Shown here: positions 43,959-56,347 of the stretch, piece by piece
Layout: each line of letters starts with the position of its first letter
Numbering within the stretch: the first letter of the stretch is position 1
Source: Sphingorhabdus rigui
GTDB lineage: Bacteria > Pseudomonadota > Alphaproteobacteria > Sphingomonadales > Sphingomonadaceae
Direction: 5' to 3'
DNA: 64,000 bases
Assembly (NCBI RefSeq): GCF_014196595.1
Contig: NZ_JACIEA010000002.1
Coordinates: forward strand, 12,291 to 76,290
Notes under the pieces: model-generated
Seen by the model: the letters and a program-made list of their open reading frames with translations, nothing else
What the model was told of the DNA's origin: nothing
Databases searched by the model: none
Program-made: the position numbers and the translations under genes

Positions 43959-44516
43959 TTAGTGGCGGCAATGCTCATTATGGACATGCCCGCCGCCCAT
44001 TTTGCGGGCTTTCTCGATTTTCTTGAGAACCATCTGACGCTTTAGCCGCGACAGGTGGTCAATGAACAAAATGCCTTCGAGATGGTCCATCTCGTGCTGC
44101 AGGCAGGTCGCCATTAGGCCCGTCATTGTCTCTTCATGAACTTTGCCATCAAGGTCCTGCCAACGTGCACGGATTTGCGCGGGGCGCTCGACCTCTGCAT
44201 ATTGGTCAGGCACCGAAAGGCAGCCTTCATTATACAGGCTGTGTTCGTCCGACGGGTCCAATATTTCCGGATTTACAAATACCCGCGGGTTGCGAACGGG
44301 CTCGTCGCCTGCGCCTTCCTCTTCCTGCAAATCGATAACCAACAGGCGTTTTGGAACCCCGACCTGAATAGCGGCCAGCCCGATACCGGGCGCGGCGTAC
44401 ATCGTTTCGGTCATGTCATCGACCAGCGTTTTCAAATCCGCATCAAATGTCTCGACGGGAGTCGAAATGGTTTTCAGCCGCGGATCGGGCACTTCAAGAA
44501 TAGGTAATATGGCCAT
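43959..44516 (-). CDS. def: Peptide deformylase
   Basis: 185 residues from ATG 44516 (MAILPILEVPDPRL). All three family motifs are present: GIGLAAIQVG, EGCLSVPDQ, and HEMDHLEG with the metal-binding His pair. It removes the formyl group from nascent proteins. The tail ends in a His-containing string (GGGHVHNEHCRH). fmt, which adds the formyl group, is close by on the other strand. Confidence 0.97.
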   Translation of the reverse strand: MAILPILEVPDPRLKTISTPVETFDADLKTLVDDMTETMYAAPGIGLAAIQVGVPKRLLVIDLQEEEGAGDEPVRNPRVFVNPEILDPSDEHSLYNEGCLSVPDQYAEVERPAQIRARWQDLDGKVHEETMTGLMATCLQHEMDHLEGILFIDHLSRLKRQMVLKKIEKARKMGGGHVHNEHCRH

Positions 44517-44547
44517 GGGTCGCAGATAGGGACGGTCGTGCGATAAA

Positions 44548-45144
44548 TCAACCGACAGGACGTCTGGCGCGCAATGCTTGTGCCAAGGTGCCATCGTCCA
44601 GATAATCAAGCTCACCGCCCACAGGCACGCCATGCGCCAACTGGGTCAAGCGTATCGGAAATTGTTCAAGCCGTTCCGCGAGATAATGCGCGGTTGTCTG
44701 CCCCTCCAGCGTGGCATTCATGGCCAGCACGACTTCGTCGACGCCGCCCGCGGCAACGCGGGCAACCAAGCCTTCGATGTTCAAATCCTCCGGCCGAACG
44801 CCATCCAATGCGGATAACCGACCGCCCAGGACATGATATTTGCCCGGAAAAAGTCGCGAACGATCCAGCGCCCACAAATCGGATACGTCTTCGACAACAC
44901 AGATGGAACGGATGTCGCGGCGCGGATCGACGCAAATGCCGCAGGGGTTGCCGGTATCGATGTTCCCGCACGTGCTGCAGACGACCAGCCGTTGTTCGAC
45001 CTGCTCCAACGCACGCAAAAGCGGCATCAACACGCTTTCACGCTTTTTCATAAGGTGTAGCACAACCCGCCGTGCCGAGCGGGGGCCAAGTCCGGGCAAT
45101 TTCGACAATGCCTGTGCCAATGCGTCTATTTCTTGCGATGCCAT
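44548..45144 (-). CDS. recR: Recombination mediator protein RecR
   Basis: 198 residues from ATG 45144 ([26 protein letters not shown]), with the helix-hairpin-helix at the start, a Cys4 zinc finger ([16 protein letters not shown]) and the Toprim domain ([34 protein letters not shown]). Works with RecO and RecF to load RecA. In-frame codons further upstream run into fmt antisense and are not part of the gene. Confidence 0.97.
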   Translation of the reverse strand: MASQEIDALAQALSKLPGLGPRSARRVVLHLMKKRESVLMPLLRALEQVEQRLVVCSTCGNIDTGNPCGICVDPRRDIRSICVVEDVSDLWALDRSRLFPGKYHVLGGRLSALDGVRPEDLNIEGLVARVAAGGVDEVVLAMNATLEGQTTAHYLAERLEQFPIRLTQLAHGVPVGGELDYLDDGTLAQALRARRPVG

Positions 45145-45186
45145 GCTGCGGGTCTTAGGGGGCTTTCGAACAAAGGAAAAGTGACG

Positions 45187-46092
45187 ATGCGTCTTGCCTT
45201 CATGGGAACACCCGAATTTGCCGTGCCCGCGCTCGACGCGCTGGTTGCCGCTGGGCATGATGTGGTTGCCGTATATTCGCAGCCGCCCCGCCCCGCCAAC
45301 CGCGGTAAAAAGCTTACGCCGTCCGCCGTGCACCAGCGTGCCGAAGAACTGGGTTTGCATGTGCGCACGCCGCTGTCGCTGCGACAGGACGATGCAGCAG
45401 CGGAATTTGCCGCGCTTAACCTCGATGCCGCAATTGTCGCGGCATATGGCCTTATCCTGCCCAAATCGATCGTGGACGCGCCACGGCATGGCTGCCTGAA
45501 TATTCACGGATCGCTGCTGCCGCGCTGGCGCGGTGCTGCGCCGGTTCAGCGGGCTATTCTGGCAGGGGACGCGACAACGGGCGTCATGGTCATGCAAATG
45601 GAGGCAGGCCTCGATACCGGACCGGTTCGTGCAACAACCGAAATCGAAATCGGGCACAAGACCACGGGCATCCTCACCAGCGAGCTGGCCGAGCTTGGCG
45701 CAGAATTGATGGTAAGCGTATTATCGGACCTCGACGCCCACCCTTGTGTGCCGCAACCGGAAGATGGCGTGACCTATGCCGCCAAAATCGACAAGGCAGA
45801 AACCAAATTGGATTTTTCAATGTCCGCCGAAGCGGTCGAACGACAAATACGCGCATATAACCCCGCGCCGGGGGCATGGTTTGAATTTGAGGGCGAGCGA
45901 TATCGGGTGCTTGCGGCGGACATCGTTGCGGGAGGCAGCATAGCCGGCACAATTTGGGACGACCAACTGACCATCGCCTGCGGCGTGGATGCGATCCGTC
46001 CCACAATCATCCAACGTGCAGGCAAACCCGCAATGCCGACCGCAGACTTGCTGCGTGGCAAGGCAATCCCGGCGGGCACGATTCTGCAATGA
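45187..46092 (+). CDS. fmt: Methionyl-tRNA formyltransferase
   Basis: About 301 residues from ATG 45187, preceded by [26 protein letters not shown] begins the formyltransferase domain. Key blocks are [38 protein letters not shown] with the catalytic Asn-His, and the C-terminal oligonucleotide-binding domain after about residue 205. Its stop overlaps truA by 4 bp. Confidence 0.97.
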   Translation: MRLAFMGTPEFAVPALDALVAAGHDVVAVYSQPPRPANRGKKLTPSAVHQRAEELGLHVRTPLSLRQDDAAAEFAALNLDAAIVAAYGLILPKSIVDAPRHGCLNIHGSLLPRWRGAAPVQRAILAGDATTGVMVMQMEAGLDTGPVRATTEIEIGHKTTGILTSELAELGAELMVSVLSDLDAHPCVPQPEDGVTYAAKIDKAETKLDFSMSAEAVERQIRAYNPAPGAWFEFEGERYRVLAADIVAGGSIAGTIWDDQLTIACGVDAIRPTIIQRAGKPAMPTADLLRGKAIPAGTILQ

Positions 46093-46829
46093 CCCGTTTT
46101 GCGCTCACCATCGAATTTGACGGCGGTCCCTATATGGGCTGGCAATGGCAAGACCATGGCCCTTCGGTTCAAGGCGCCATCGAAGAGGCCATATTCAAAA
46201 CCACCGGCGAAAAGACATTGGTCTACAGCGCAGGCCGCACCGATGCCGGCGTCCACGCATTGGGCATGCGCGCGCATGTCGATGTCGAAAAAGGGCTGTC
46301 ATCCTTCCGATTGATGGAAGCCATTAACGCCCATTTGCGGCCGCACCCCATCGCGATATTGCATTGCGAGGAAGTGGCCGACGACTGGCATGCGCGTTAC
46401 AGCTGCATTGGCCGGGCGTACGAATATCGCATCCTCAATCGCCGCGCCTCGCTCACTTTGGAAAAGGGCCGGGTATGGCGCGTTGGTCCGCACCTTGATG
46501 CTGACGCAATGCACGCAGCGGCACAAATTTTGGTGGGCGTGCATGATTTCACGACCTTCCGGTCGACGGCATGTCAATCGGCAAGCCCGGTCAAGTCGCT
46601 CGAACGGCTGAACGTCCGCCGCGAAGGGCAGCATGTGATCGTCGAGGCTGCGGCCTTGTCATTCCTTCATCATCAGGTGCGGTCGATGGTGGGTTGCCTT
46701 GTCGCGGTTGGGCTTGGCCGTTGGACCGCCGACGATTTGCAGGCAGCGCTGGATGCGGCAGACCGTTCCGCCTTGGCTGAAAATGCGCCGCCCGAAGGCC
46801 TGTATTTTGTGCGGGCAATCTACCCTTAA
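46089..46829 (+). CDS. truA: tRNA pseudouridine(38-40) synthase
   Basis: 246 residues from ATG 46089 (ATGA overlap with fmt). The catalytic Asp is in [40 protein letters not shown] and [17 protein letters not shown] are conserved TruA blocks. The longer in-frame start upstream lies inside fmt and is unlikely. The fmt-truA coupling is widespread. Confidence 0.97.
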   Translation: MTRFALTIEFDGGPYMGWQWQDHGPSVQGAIEEAIFKTTGEKTLVYSAGRTDAGVHALGMRAHVDVEKGLSSFRLMEAINAHLRPHPIAILHCEEVADDWHARYSCIGRAYEYRILNRRASLTLEKGRVWRVGPHLDADAMHAAAQILVGVHDFTTFRSTACQSASPVKSLERLNVRREGQHVIVEAAALSFLHHQVRSMVGCLVAVGLGRWTADDLQAALDAADRSALAENAPPEGLYFVRAIYP

Positions 46830-46844
46830 GCCAACAGGCGCGGG

Positions 46845-47378
46845 TTACAATAATCGGTCTTGCGCGCGTTCTTTGTCCAGCAAGGCCTGTTTTCGCTCCA
46901 GGCCATATGCATAACCGCCAAGCGAACCGTCGCTGCGGATAACGCGGTGGCAAGGGATGAGCACCGCGACATTGTTCGCGCCATTGGCACTTCCCGCCGC
47001 ACGCACGGCATTGGGGCTGCCGACCGCAGCAGCGATATCTGCATATGTTCGCGTTTCGCCCGCCGGAATGCGCTTCAGCTCGTTCCAGATGGCCTGTTGA
47101 AATGCGGTGCCAGCCACATCCAGCGGCAAGTCCGGCATGTGTGCAGGGTTCTCAATAGCCGCAATGGCGCCTGTTACCAGATGCGCGAGCGCACTGCCCC
47201 CGGCAATGATATCTGCGTTTGGAAACCGGTGCTGCAGCGCGGCTTCATCTTCATCGAATGACAGGCGGCAGATGCCTTTATCGGTCGCGGCCAGCAGCAT
47301 TTTGCCCAGCGCGGTATCAACCACCTCCCAGCGGATTTCTACGCCAGCACCACCATTTTTCCAAGCGCTTGGTATCAT
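46845..47378 (-). CDS. ogt: Methylated-DNA-protein-cysteine methyltransferase
   Basis: About 177 residues. The active-site PCHRVIRSDGSLGGYAYG near the end contains the acceptor Cys of Ogt/Ada-type O6-alkylguanine repair. FQQAIWNELKRIPAGETRTYADIAAAVGSPNAVRAAGSANGAN is the DNA-binding wing. ATG 47378 is preferred to the TTG/other start at 47417, which would overlap the next gene's end. Confidence 0.94.
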   Translation of the reverse strand: MIPSAWKNGGAGVEIRWEVVDTALGKMLLAATDKGICRLSFDEDEAALQHRFPNADIIAGGSALAHLVTGAIAAIENPAHMPDLPLDVAGTAFQQAIWNELKRIPAGETRTYADIAAAVGSPNAVRAAGSANGANNVAVLIPCHRVIRSDGSLGGYAYGLERKQALLDKERAQDRLL

Positions 47379-47404
47379 ACCCAAATGTCCCTTTGCTATC
47401 CTGC

Positions 47405-48082
47405 TTACCCACCACATGCGCGGAACAAAGCCAAGGTCCGCTCCCGCGCCAGATCGGCGCTTTCTTCATGATAGTCTTTCCGCCGGTCCGAATTGAACCC
47501 ATGGTTGGCGTCGTACACAAATATCTGCGCGGTGGGGTGCGCCTTTTCAATAAGTGCCTCTACACCCTCCATCGGGATGCCGTGGTCATATCTGCCAAAG
47601 TGGGCGATTGTGGCGCATTTTGGCGTCTTATCCGCATATATTGTCGGCACGAGACTGCCATAATAGCAGCTGGCGGCCGCAAGATCATCGCTGATGCCGG
47701 CAAGAGCCCAAGCCACCGACCCGCCATAGCAATAGCCCGTAATGAAAACGGGGCCTTTACCCTTCAACGCATCAATGCAGACCTGCGCGTCATCCAGCGA
47801 CTGTACAAAGGGATGAAGATCGCGTGCCAGTTCCACGGCGCGGTTATAATCAGGTCCCGTATAGGCGGCTTCAAAACCGGGATGCTCGCGATCAAAAATA
47901 GCCGGTGATAAAACTTCATAGCCATCTGCGGCATATTCGTCACAAAGCTCGCGAATATGGTCCGTCACGCCAAAGATTTCCTGCACGAGCACAAGGCCAC
48001 CACGCCGCGCACCATCTGGCAAGGCATGGTAGACGGCAATTTCCGCGCCGTCCGACATTGTCATCCGAATCATGTCACCCAT
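47405..48082 (-). CDS. Dienelactone hydrolase family protein
   Basis: A 225-residue alpha/beta hydrolase with nucleophile Cys in ITGYCYGGSVAWALA, Asp and His in AQIFVYDANHGFNSDRR and the N-terminal GGLVLVQEIFGVTDHIRE block. Dienelactone hydrolases open lactones in aromatic degradation, but many family members are general esterases. No aromatic-degradation genes are nearby, so the substrate is not inferred. Confidence 0.9.
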   Translation of the reverse strand: MGDMIRMTMSDGAEIAVYHALPDGARRGGLVLVQEIFGVTDHIRELCDEYAADGYEVLSPAIFDREHPGFEAAYTGPDYNRAVELARDLHPFVQSLDDAQVCIDALKGKGPVFITGYCYGGSVAWALAGISDDLAAASCYYGSLVPTIYADKTPKCATIAHFGRYDHGIPMEGVEALIEKAHPTAQIFVYDANHGFNSDRRKDYHEESADLARERTLALFRACGG

Positions 48083-48197
48083 CTCGGTCTCCTCTCATGC
48101 CGCATTTCACGTGTTTTCGAATGCCGCGCAACGCCCGTTTGCACCATCAGAACAAGTTTGTGGCCGCAACACTATGCAATGAACTTAATTCCCAATC

Positions 48198-48226
48198 TTG
48201 CATCGCAACAAAAGCCCTGCTAGGCG
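48198..48226 (+). promoter_or_regulatory. Candidate promoter of the atp operon
   Basis: TTGCAT (48198-48203), 17 bases, TAGGCG (48221-48226), about 80 bases before the atpH start. The spacing is ideal; the -10 element is poor. The 222-bp gap around it holds no gene. Confidence 0.35.
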
Positions 48227-48304
48227 CGCGGCGACGCTAGAGACAGGGCAACCTTTCGGCTGGTTCAGCAAATACATCAGTTGTACATTTAAGGACTTCA
48301 ACGC

Positions 48305-50409
<2,105 letters not shown>

Positions 50410-50416
50410 CAATCAC

Positions 50417-50478
50417 CCGTCATGCTGAACTTGTTTCAGCATCTTAATTAAGACCCTGAAACAAGTTCAGGGTGACGG
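50417..50478. repeat. REP-like composite palindrome between atpA and atpG
   Basis: Outer arms CCGTCA (50417-50422) and TGACGG (50473-50478). Inside are two hairpins, TGCTGAA-CTTGT-TTCAGCA and CCCTGAA-ACAAG-TTCAGGG, joined by the palindrome CTTAATTAAG, with GAACTTGTTTCAG and CTGAAACAAGTTC also forming a 13-bp perfect inverted pair. This shape is that of a dispersed paired-REP element, here within an essential operon. Confidence 0.8.
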
Positions 50479-50493
50479 CAAAGGGAAGAATAG

Positions 50494-51375
50494 ATGGCGT
50501 CTCTTAAGGCCCTCAAAATGCGGATCAACTCGGTCAAGTCGACCCAGAAGATCACCAAGGCGATGAAAATGGTCGCTGCTGCGAAACTGCGTCGGGCAAC
50601 CGAAGCAGCTGAAGCATCACGCCCATATGCCGAACGACTGGAAGCGGTCGTATCGAGCATCGCGTCGAAGGTAACGGTCGGTCCACAATCGCCAAAGCTG
50701 CTTGCTGGTTCAGGCAACAGCGATGTGCATCTGTTCGTTGTCGCCACCAGCGACAAGGGCCTTGCGGGCGCATTTAACACCAATATCGTCCGTCTTGCCC
50801 GCCGTCAGGCAGAGGCATTGAAGGCCGAAGGCAAGGCCGTCAAATTCTACACCATCGGAAAGAAAGGCCGCGATCAGCTCAGCCGGACGTTCCGTGGCGA
50901 TATCATCCACAGCATTGAACCAGGTGATTTGGGCAAGCTCACTTACGCCGATGTGCAAGCATGGGGTGAAGATTTGACCGCACGTTTTGAAGCGGGTGAC
51001 TTTGACGTCGCGCATTTGTTCTTCAGCAAGTTCGAAAACGTCCTTACGCAAACGCCAACGCAAATTCAGCTGATGCCCGTCGCTGTTACCGCGGGTGAAG
51101 GCGATGCCGTCGGCGTTTCTGCAACGGTTGAATATGAGCCAGACGAGGAAGAAATTCTCGCTGACTTGCTGCCACGCAATGTTGCCGTTCAGTTGCTTCG
51201 CGCAAACCGCGAAAATGCTGCGTCCGAGCAGGGTTCAAAAATGACCGCAATGGACAACGCAACGCGCAATGCGGGCGACATGATCAACAAGCTGACTATT
51301 CAATATAACCGCACGCGTCAGGCGGCGATTACCACTGAACTTATCGAAATTATCGCAGGCGCAGAAGCGCTTTAA
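50494..51375 (+). CDS. atpG: F1F0 ATP synthase subunit gamma
   Basis: A 293-residue rotor shaft. N-terminal helix MASLKALKMRINSVKSTQKITKAMKMVAAAKLRRA and C-terminal MDNATRNAGDMINKLTIQYNRTRQAAITTELIEIIAGAEAL are the family ends. GGGAAG precedes the ATG after the REP-like element. Confidence 0.98.
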   Translation: MASLKALKMRINSVKSTQKITKAMKMVAAAKLRRATEAAEASRPYAERLEAVVSSIASKVTVGPQSPKLLAGSGNSDVHLFVVATSDKGLAGAFNTNIVRLARRQAEALKAEGKAVKFYTIGKKGRDQLSRTFRGDIIHSIEPGDLGKLTYADVQAWGEDLTARFEAGDFDVAHLFFSKFENVLTQTPTQIQLMPVAVTAGEGDAVGVSATVEYEPDEEEILADLLPRNVAVQLLRANRENAASEQGSKMTAMDNATRNAGDMINKLTIQYNRTRQAAITTELIEIIAGAEAL

Positions 51376-52983
<1,608 letters not shown>

Positions 52984-52989
52984 GCCATT

Positions 52990-53250
52990 ATGGCACTTCG
53001 TTTCGAACTCGTAACACCTGAAAAGCTCTACCGCTCGGACGACGTCTATATGGTCGTCGTTCCGGGTAGTGAGGGCGATTTTGGTGTGCTTGAGGGCCAC
53101 AGCCCAATGATGAGCACGCTGCGTAACGATGCCGCGCTTGAGATTTACGCGACGCAAGGCGCAACGCCCGAGCGCCTCATCATCGCTGGTGGCTTTGCTG
53201 AAGTGAATGAGAACGGATTGACCGTTCTGGCGGAGCGCGTCGAGGCTTAA
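52990..53250 (+). CDS. atpC: F1F0 ATP synthase subunit epsilon, short form
   Basis: An 86-residue subunit consisting only of the N-terminal beta-sandwich ([41 protein letters not shown]...[18 protein letters not shown]). The C-terminal helix pair of the usual 130-140 residue subunit, which inhibits ATP hydrolysis in other bacteria, is absent. It ends the operon 6 bp after atpD. Confidence 0.95.
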   Translation: MALRFELVTPEKLYRSDDVYMVVVPGSEGDFGVLEGHSPMMSTLRNDAALEIYATQGATPERLIIAGGFAEVNENGLTVLAERVEA

Positions 53251-53267
53251 GCCTCACGCGTTACGTA

Positions 53268-53771
53268 TCAGGGCGCTTCGTCGCCCCAGATGCGGGCCGT
53301 TTCAATATAACCATAGCGCCCTTCGGTTTCGAAGCGGCAATAGCCTTTTTCACATTCTTCGATAAGCCCGACCACACCGGGCTCCACGCGCCATGATATA
53401 TGTGCGTTGGCTGCAGGCGCGTCACGCAGTGCGCCAATTTCCTTACCGATGACGATGGCAGCCCGCTTGGGGCTCAGCAAGCGGACATGAAGCCATCCCT
53501 GCTCACCATCGGGGTCTTGAACCTTGCGCCATACGCTGTGCACCGCCACGACCTTCACTGGCAGGTTTTCGCGTTTATACACCCAAGTAACGGGGAATTC
53601 AGTGCTGGGGCCCGTACGCATGCGCGCCTCTGGCTTAGAAATTGAAGCCCAATAAGGCGTCTTTTGTTGTGCCTGCCCGGCGGCAGACGCAGCACCAAAG
53701 AGCACGAGCGCCAATGCGCCGCAACGCGCTATCGAATTGTGTTGATGAGCCATCTTTTTTACCACCGTTTT
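53268..53771 (-). CDS. Exported SH3-domain protein
   Basis: About 167 residues from ATG 53771 with a signal peptide ending SAAGQA. Two bacterial SH3-like domains follow (ARMRTGPSTEFPVTWVYKRENLPVKVVAVHSVWRKVQDPDGEQGWLHVRLLS and a second with GALRDAPAANAHISWRVEPGVVGLIEEC...YGYIE), as in the DUF1058/YgiM family. Probably a periplasmic protein binding the cell wall or another protein. It is convergent with atpC and divergent from the 2-hydroxyacid dehydrogenase. Confidence 0.88.
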   Translation of the reverse strand, partial: KTVVKKMAHQHNSIARCGALALVLFGAASAAGQAQQKTPYWASISKPEARMRTGPSTEFPVTWVYKRENLPVKVVAVHSVWRKVQDPDGEQGWLHVRLLSPKRAAIVIGKEIGALRDAPAANAHISWRVEPGVVGLIEECEKGYCRFETEGRYGYIETARIWGDEAP

Positions 53772-53849
53772 CATTCTATACCGTAAGCGCGGCGCGCAGC
53801 GCAACCATCCTGTCTTGACCTTGTCATATATTCGGCTTTAGTCACTGCC

Positions 53850-54848
53850 ATGCCCGAACTTAGCCGCATTGAACGTCCGTCTGTCCGCGTCACCCGCACG
53901 CTTCTTCCCGCTGTTGAAAAGCGCATGGCGGAACTGTTCGATGCGCGTTTCAATACCGATGATGTGCCCCTCACCCGTGATGCGCTTGTTGCTGCGATGG
54001 CGGACTGCGACGTGCTCGTGCCGACTGTCACGGACACCATCGATGCCAGCATCATCGCCGCCGCACCGCCGCGCCTGAAACTGATTGCCAGCTATGGCGC
54101 CGGGGTTAATCACATCGATCTGGCCGCAGCAAAGGCCAAGGGCATCATGGTCACAAACACGCCTGGCGTGTTTACAGACGACACCGCTGACCTGACGATG
54201 GCGCTCATTCTGAATGTACCCCGCCGGCTTGGCGAAGGACATCGTGCCATGCGCAATGGCGAATGGAGCGGCTGGAGCCCCACCGGCATGCTGGGTCACC
54301 GCATTGGTGGCAAGACACTTGGCATCATCGGTCTTGGCCGTATTGGAGAGGCCGTCGCCATGCGCGCCAAGGCATTTGGCATGAATATCATTTACAACAA
54401 ACGCAGCCGTTTGCCGGCCAGCGTTGAGGATGAACTGGGCGTGACGTTCGAACCCGACATCGACCGGCTGGTGGCCCGTTCGGACATCATCACACTGCAC
54501 TGCCCGTTGACGGCGGATACAGACAAAATCATCAACGCCGATCGCATCGCGCACATGAAACCCAACGCGTATGTCATCAACAGCTCACGCGGTGAATTGA
54601 TTGATGAAAACGCCTTGATCGAGGCATTGCAAAGTGGTCGTATCGCGGGCGCCGGGCTTGATGTGTACACGCATGAACCCGCCGTTGACTCGCGGTTCCT
54701 CAGCATACCCAACGCGGTGCTGCTTCCGCATTTGGGCAGTGCCACATATGAGGGACGCGAAGCATCGGGTGAACGCGTGATTACAAATATCCGCGTATGG
54801 GCCGACGGCCACCGACCGCCCGATCAGGTGCTTGAGGGCTGGCAATAA
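53850..54848 (+). CDS. D-isomer specific 2-hydroxyacid dehydrogenase (glyoxylate/hydroxypyruvate reductase type)
   Basis: A 332-residue NAD(P)-dependent enzyme. NAD fold GKTLGIIGLGRIGEAVAMRAKAF, substrate Arg in INSSRGELIDENAL, Glu in DVYTHEPAVD and catalytic His in LLPHLGSATYEGREA. YGAGVNHIDLAAAKAKGIMVTNTPGVFTDDTADLT marks the GhrB/GyaR-like glycerate dehydrogenase group. Exact substrate is not decided. Confidence 0.92.
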   Translation: MPELSRIERPSVRVTRTLLPAVEKRMAELFDARFNTDDVPLTRDALVAAMADCDVLVPTVTDTIDASIIAAAPPRLKLIASYGAGVNHIDLAAAKAKGIMVTNTPGVFTDDTADLTMALILNVPRRLGEGHRAMRNGEWSGWSPTGMLGHRIGGKTLGIIGLGRIGEAVAMRAKAFGMNIIYNKRSRLPASVEDELGVTFEPDIDRLVARSDIITLHCPLTADTDKIINADRIAHMKPNAYVINSSRGELIDENALIEALQSGRIAGAGLDVYTHEPAVDSRFLSIPNAVLLPHLGSATYEGREASGERVITNIRVWADGHRPPDQVLEGWQ

Positions 54849-54949
54849 GCAATTTTCTTTCGATTGCGGTAAGTTACCCGTAATTTTGTGCCTTGAGGCT
54901 TTGTTACGCCGCGCCTAGAGACGTGGCAAATAAGCGGGCGGGGAAGATT

Positions 54950-56260
54950 ATGATCCAGAAATTTGTGCAGTCAGCGCTGGTTTTAAGCGCAGCCATGTCA
55001 GCGCCAGCGATGGCACAGGCGGGTATGGTCGCTATCCCTGAAACCAACAGCGGCGATAGCGCGTGGATTTTGACCGCGTCAGCGCTTGTGCTGATGATGA
55101 CGCTGCCTGGCCTTGCACTTTTTTACGGCGGGCTGGTTCGCGCCAAAAACTTCTTATCGGTTCTGGTGCAATGCGGCGCGATTGCCGCTATCGCCTCGGT
55201 TATCTGGATTGTCATTGGCTACAGCCTGGCCTTTTCCGTGGACGGCAACGGTTTCATTGGCTCGCTTGAAAATGTCATGTTCAACGGGTTGCTCGATTCT
55301 GTCCGTGATGGGCAGACAACAGGCGAGCTTGCCTTTGCGCTTTTCCAGATGACATTTGCAATCATCACCCCAGCCCTGATCGTCGGCGCATGGGTCGAAC
55401 GCGCCCGCTTTGGCTGGGTCGTGGCGTTCAGCGCCTTATGGTCGCTGCTGATTTATGTCCCCGTGACCCGCTGGGTTTGGGGCAGCGGTTTTCTGGCCGA
55501 CCAAGGCGTCATTGATTTCGCCGGTGGCATTGTTGTGCACACCACGGCGGGTATTTCAGCGCTGGTTGTCGCGCTAATGCTTGGCAAGCGCATTGGCTTT
55601 CCCAGAACGCTTATGCTCCCGCATAGCCCCGCGCTCACAGTAGCCGGTGCAGGCCTGCTCTGGGTTGGCTGGTTTGGCTTCAACGGCGGATCGGCTTTAG
55701 CAGCCAATGACGCTGCCGCCAGCGCAATCATCAACACCCATGTCGGGGCCTCGGTTGCAGCGATTGTCTGGCTGGTGATTGAACGTATCAAGGTCGGCAA
55801 GGCCACCGCCGTCGGCTTTGCAACGGGCGCAGTCGCTGGACTTGCCACGATCACACCGGCAGCAGGGGTGATTGGCCCCGGTGGCGCGATCATTCTCGGC
55901 ATATTGGCAGGCGTCGTCTGCTTCTGGTTTGTTGGCCTTGTCAAAGGCACGTTGAAAATCGATGACTCGCTCGACGTTTTTGCGGTGCACGGTATCGGCG
56001 GAATTCTTGGTTCCGTCCTGCTGGCGGTCTTTGCAAGCGAAGCGCTTGGCGGCGCTGGCTATGCCGAAGGTGTGGGCATGGCATCGCAATTGTGGGTTCA
56101 GGTGAAAGCCGTGGCCATCGTCGGCGCCTATTCCGCCGTGGTCACGCTCATCATCGGCTATATGGTGTCGATGGTCATACCGATGCGTGTCAGCGAAGAT
56201 CAGGAGCGCGATGGGCTTGATATTTCAAGCCATGGCGAACGCGCTTGGGATTTGGATTAA
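54950..56260 (+). CDS. amtB: Ammonium transporter
   Basis: 436 residues from ATG 54950, with an N-terminal signal peptide (ALVLSAAMSAPAMA) and 11 membrane helices. LPGLALFYGGLVRAKNFLSVLVQCG, the pore His pair in GGIVVHTTAGISALV and AVHGIGGILGSVLLAVFAS, and WVGWFGFNGGSALAANDAA are typical. Amt proteins pass ammonium under PII control, but no glnK gene lies next to it here. A strong terminator follows. Confidence 0.96.
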   Translation: MIQKFVQSALVLSAAMSAPAMAQAGMVAIPETNSGDSAWILTASALVLMMTLPGLALFYGGLVRAKNFLSVLVQCGAIAAIASVIWIVIGYSLAFSVDGNGFIGSLENVMFNGLLDSVRDGQTTGELAFALFQMTFAIITPALIVGAWVERARFGWVVAFSALWSLLIYVPVTRWVWGSGFLADQGVIDFAGGIVVHTTAGISALVVALMLGKRIGFPRTLMLPHSPALTVAGAGLLWVGWFGFNGGSALAANDAAASAIINTHVGASVAAIVWLVIERIKVGKATAVGFATGAVAGLATITPAAGVIGPGGAIILGILAGVVCFWFVGLVKGTLKIDDSLDVFAVHGIGGILGSVLLAVFASEALGGAGYAEGVGMASQLWVQVKAVAIVGAYSAVVTLIIGYMVSMVIPMRVSEDQERDGLDISSHGERAWDLD

Positions 56261-56291
56261 GCTGGTCCTGACGGCAACGTAATGCTACATA

Positions 56292-56323
56292 GCCCTTGAT
56301 CGCGTTGCTACGCGACCAAGGGC
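56292..56323. terminator. Hairpin between convergent amtB and nitronate monooxygenase-like gene
   Basis: GCCCTTG (56292-56298) with CAAGGGC (56317-56323), one mismatch, then TCGCGT with ACGCGA around a TGCT loop: 13 paired bases. AATTT follows on the plus strand. Likely transcription end for both genes. Confidence 0.75.
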
Positions 56324-56347
56324 AATTTCCGGCAAAGAAACCCGGCG

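Noticed and set aside
44548-45657. 369-aa form of RecR starting at 45657
   Set aside because: The first 171 codons are antisense to fmt and lack RecR similarity; ATG 45144 gives the standard 198-residue protein.
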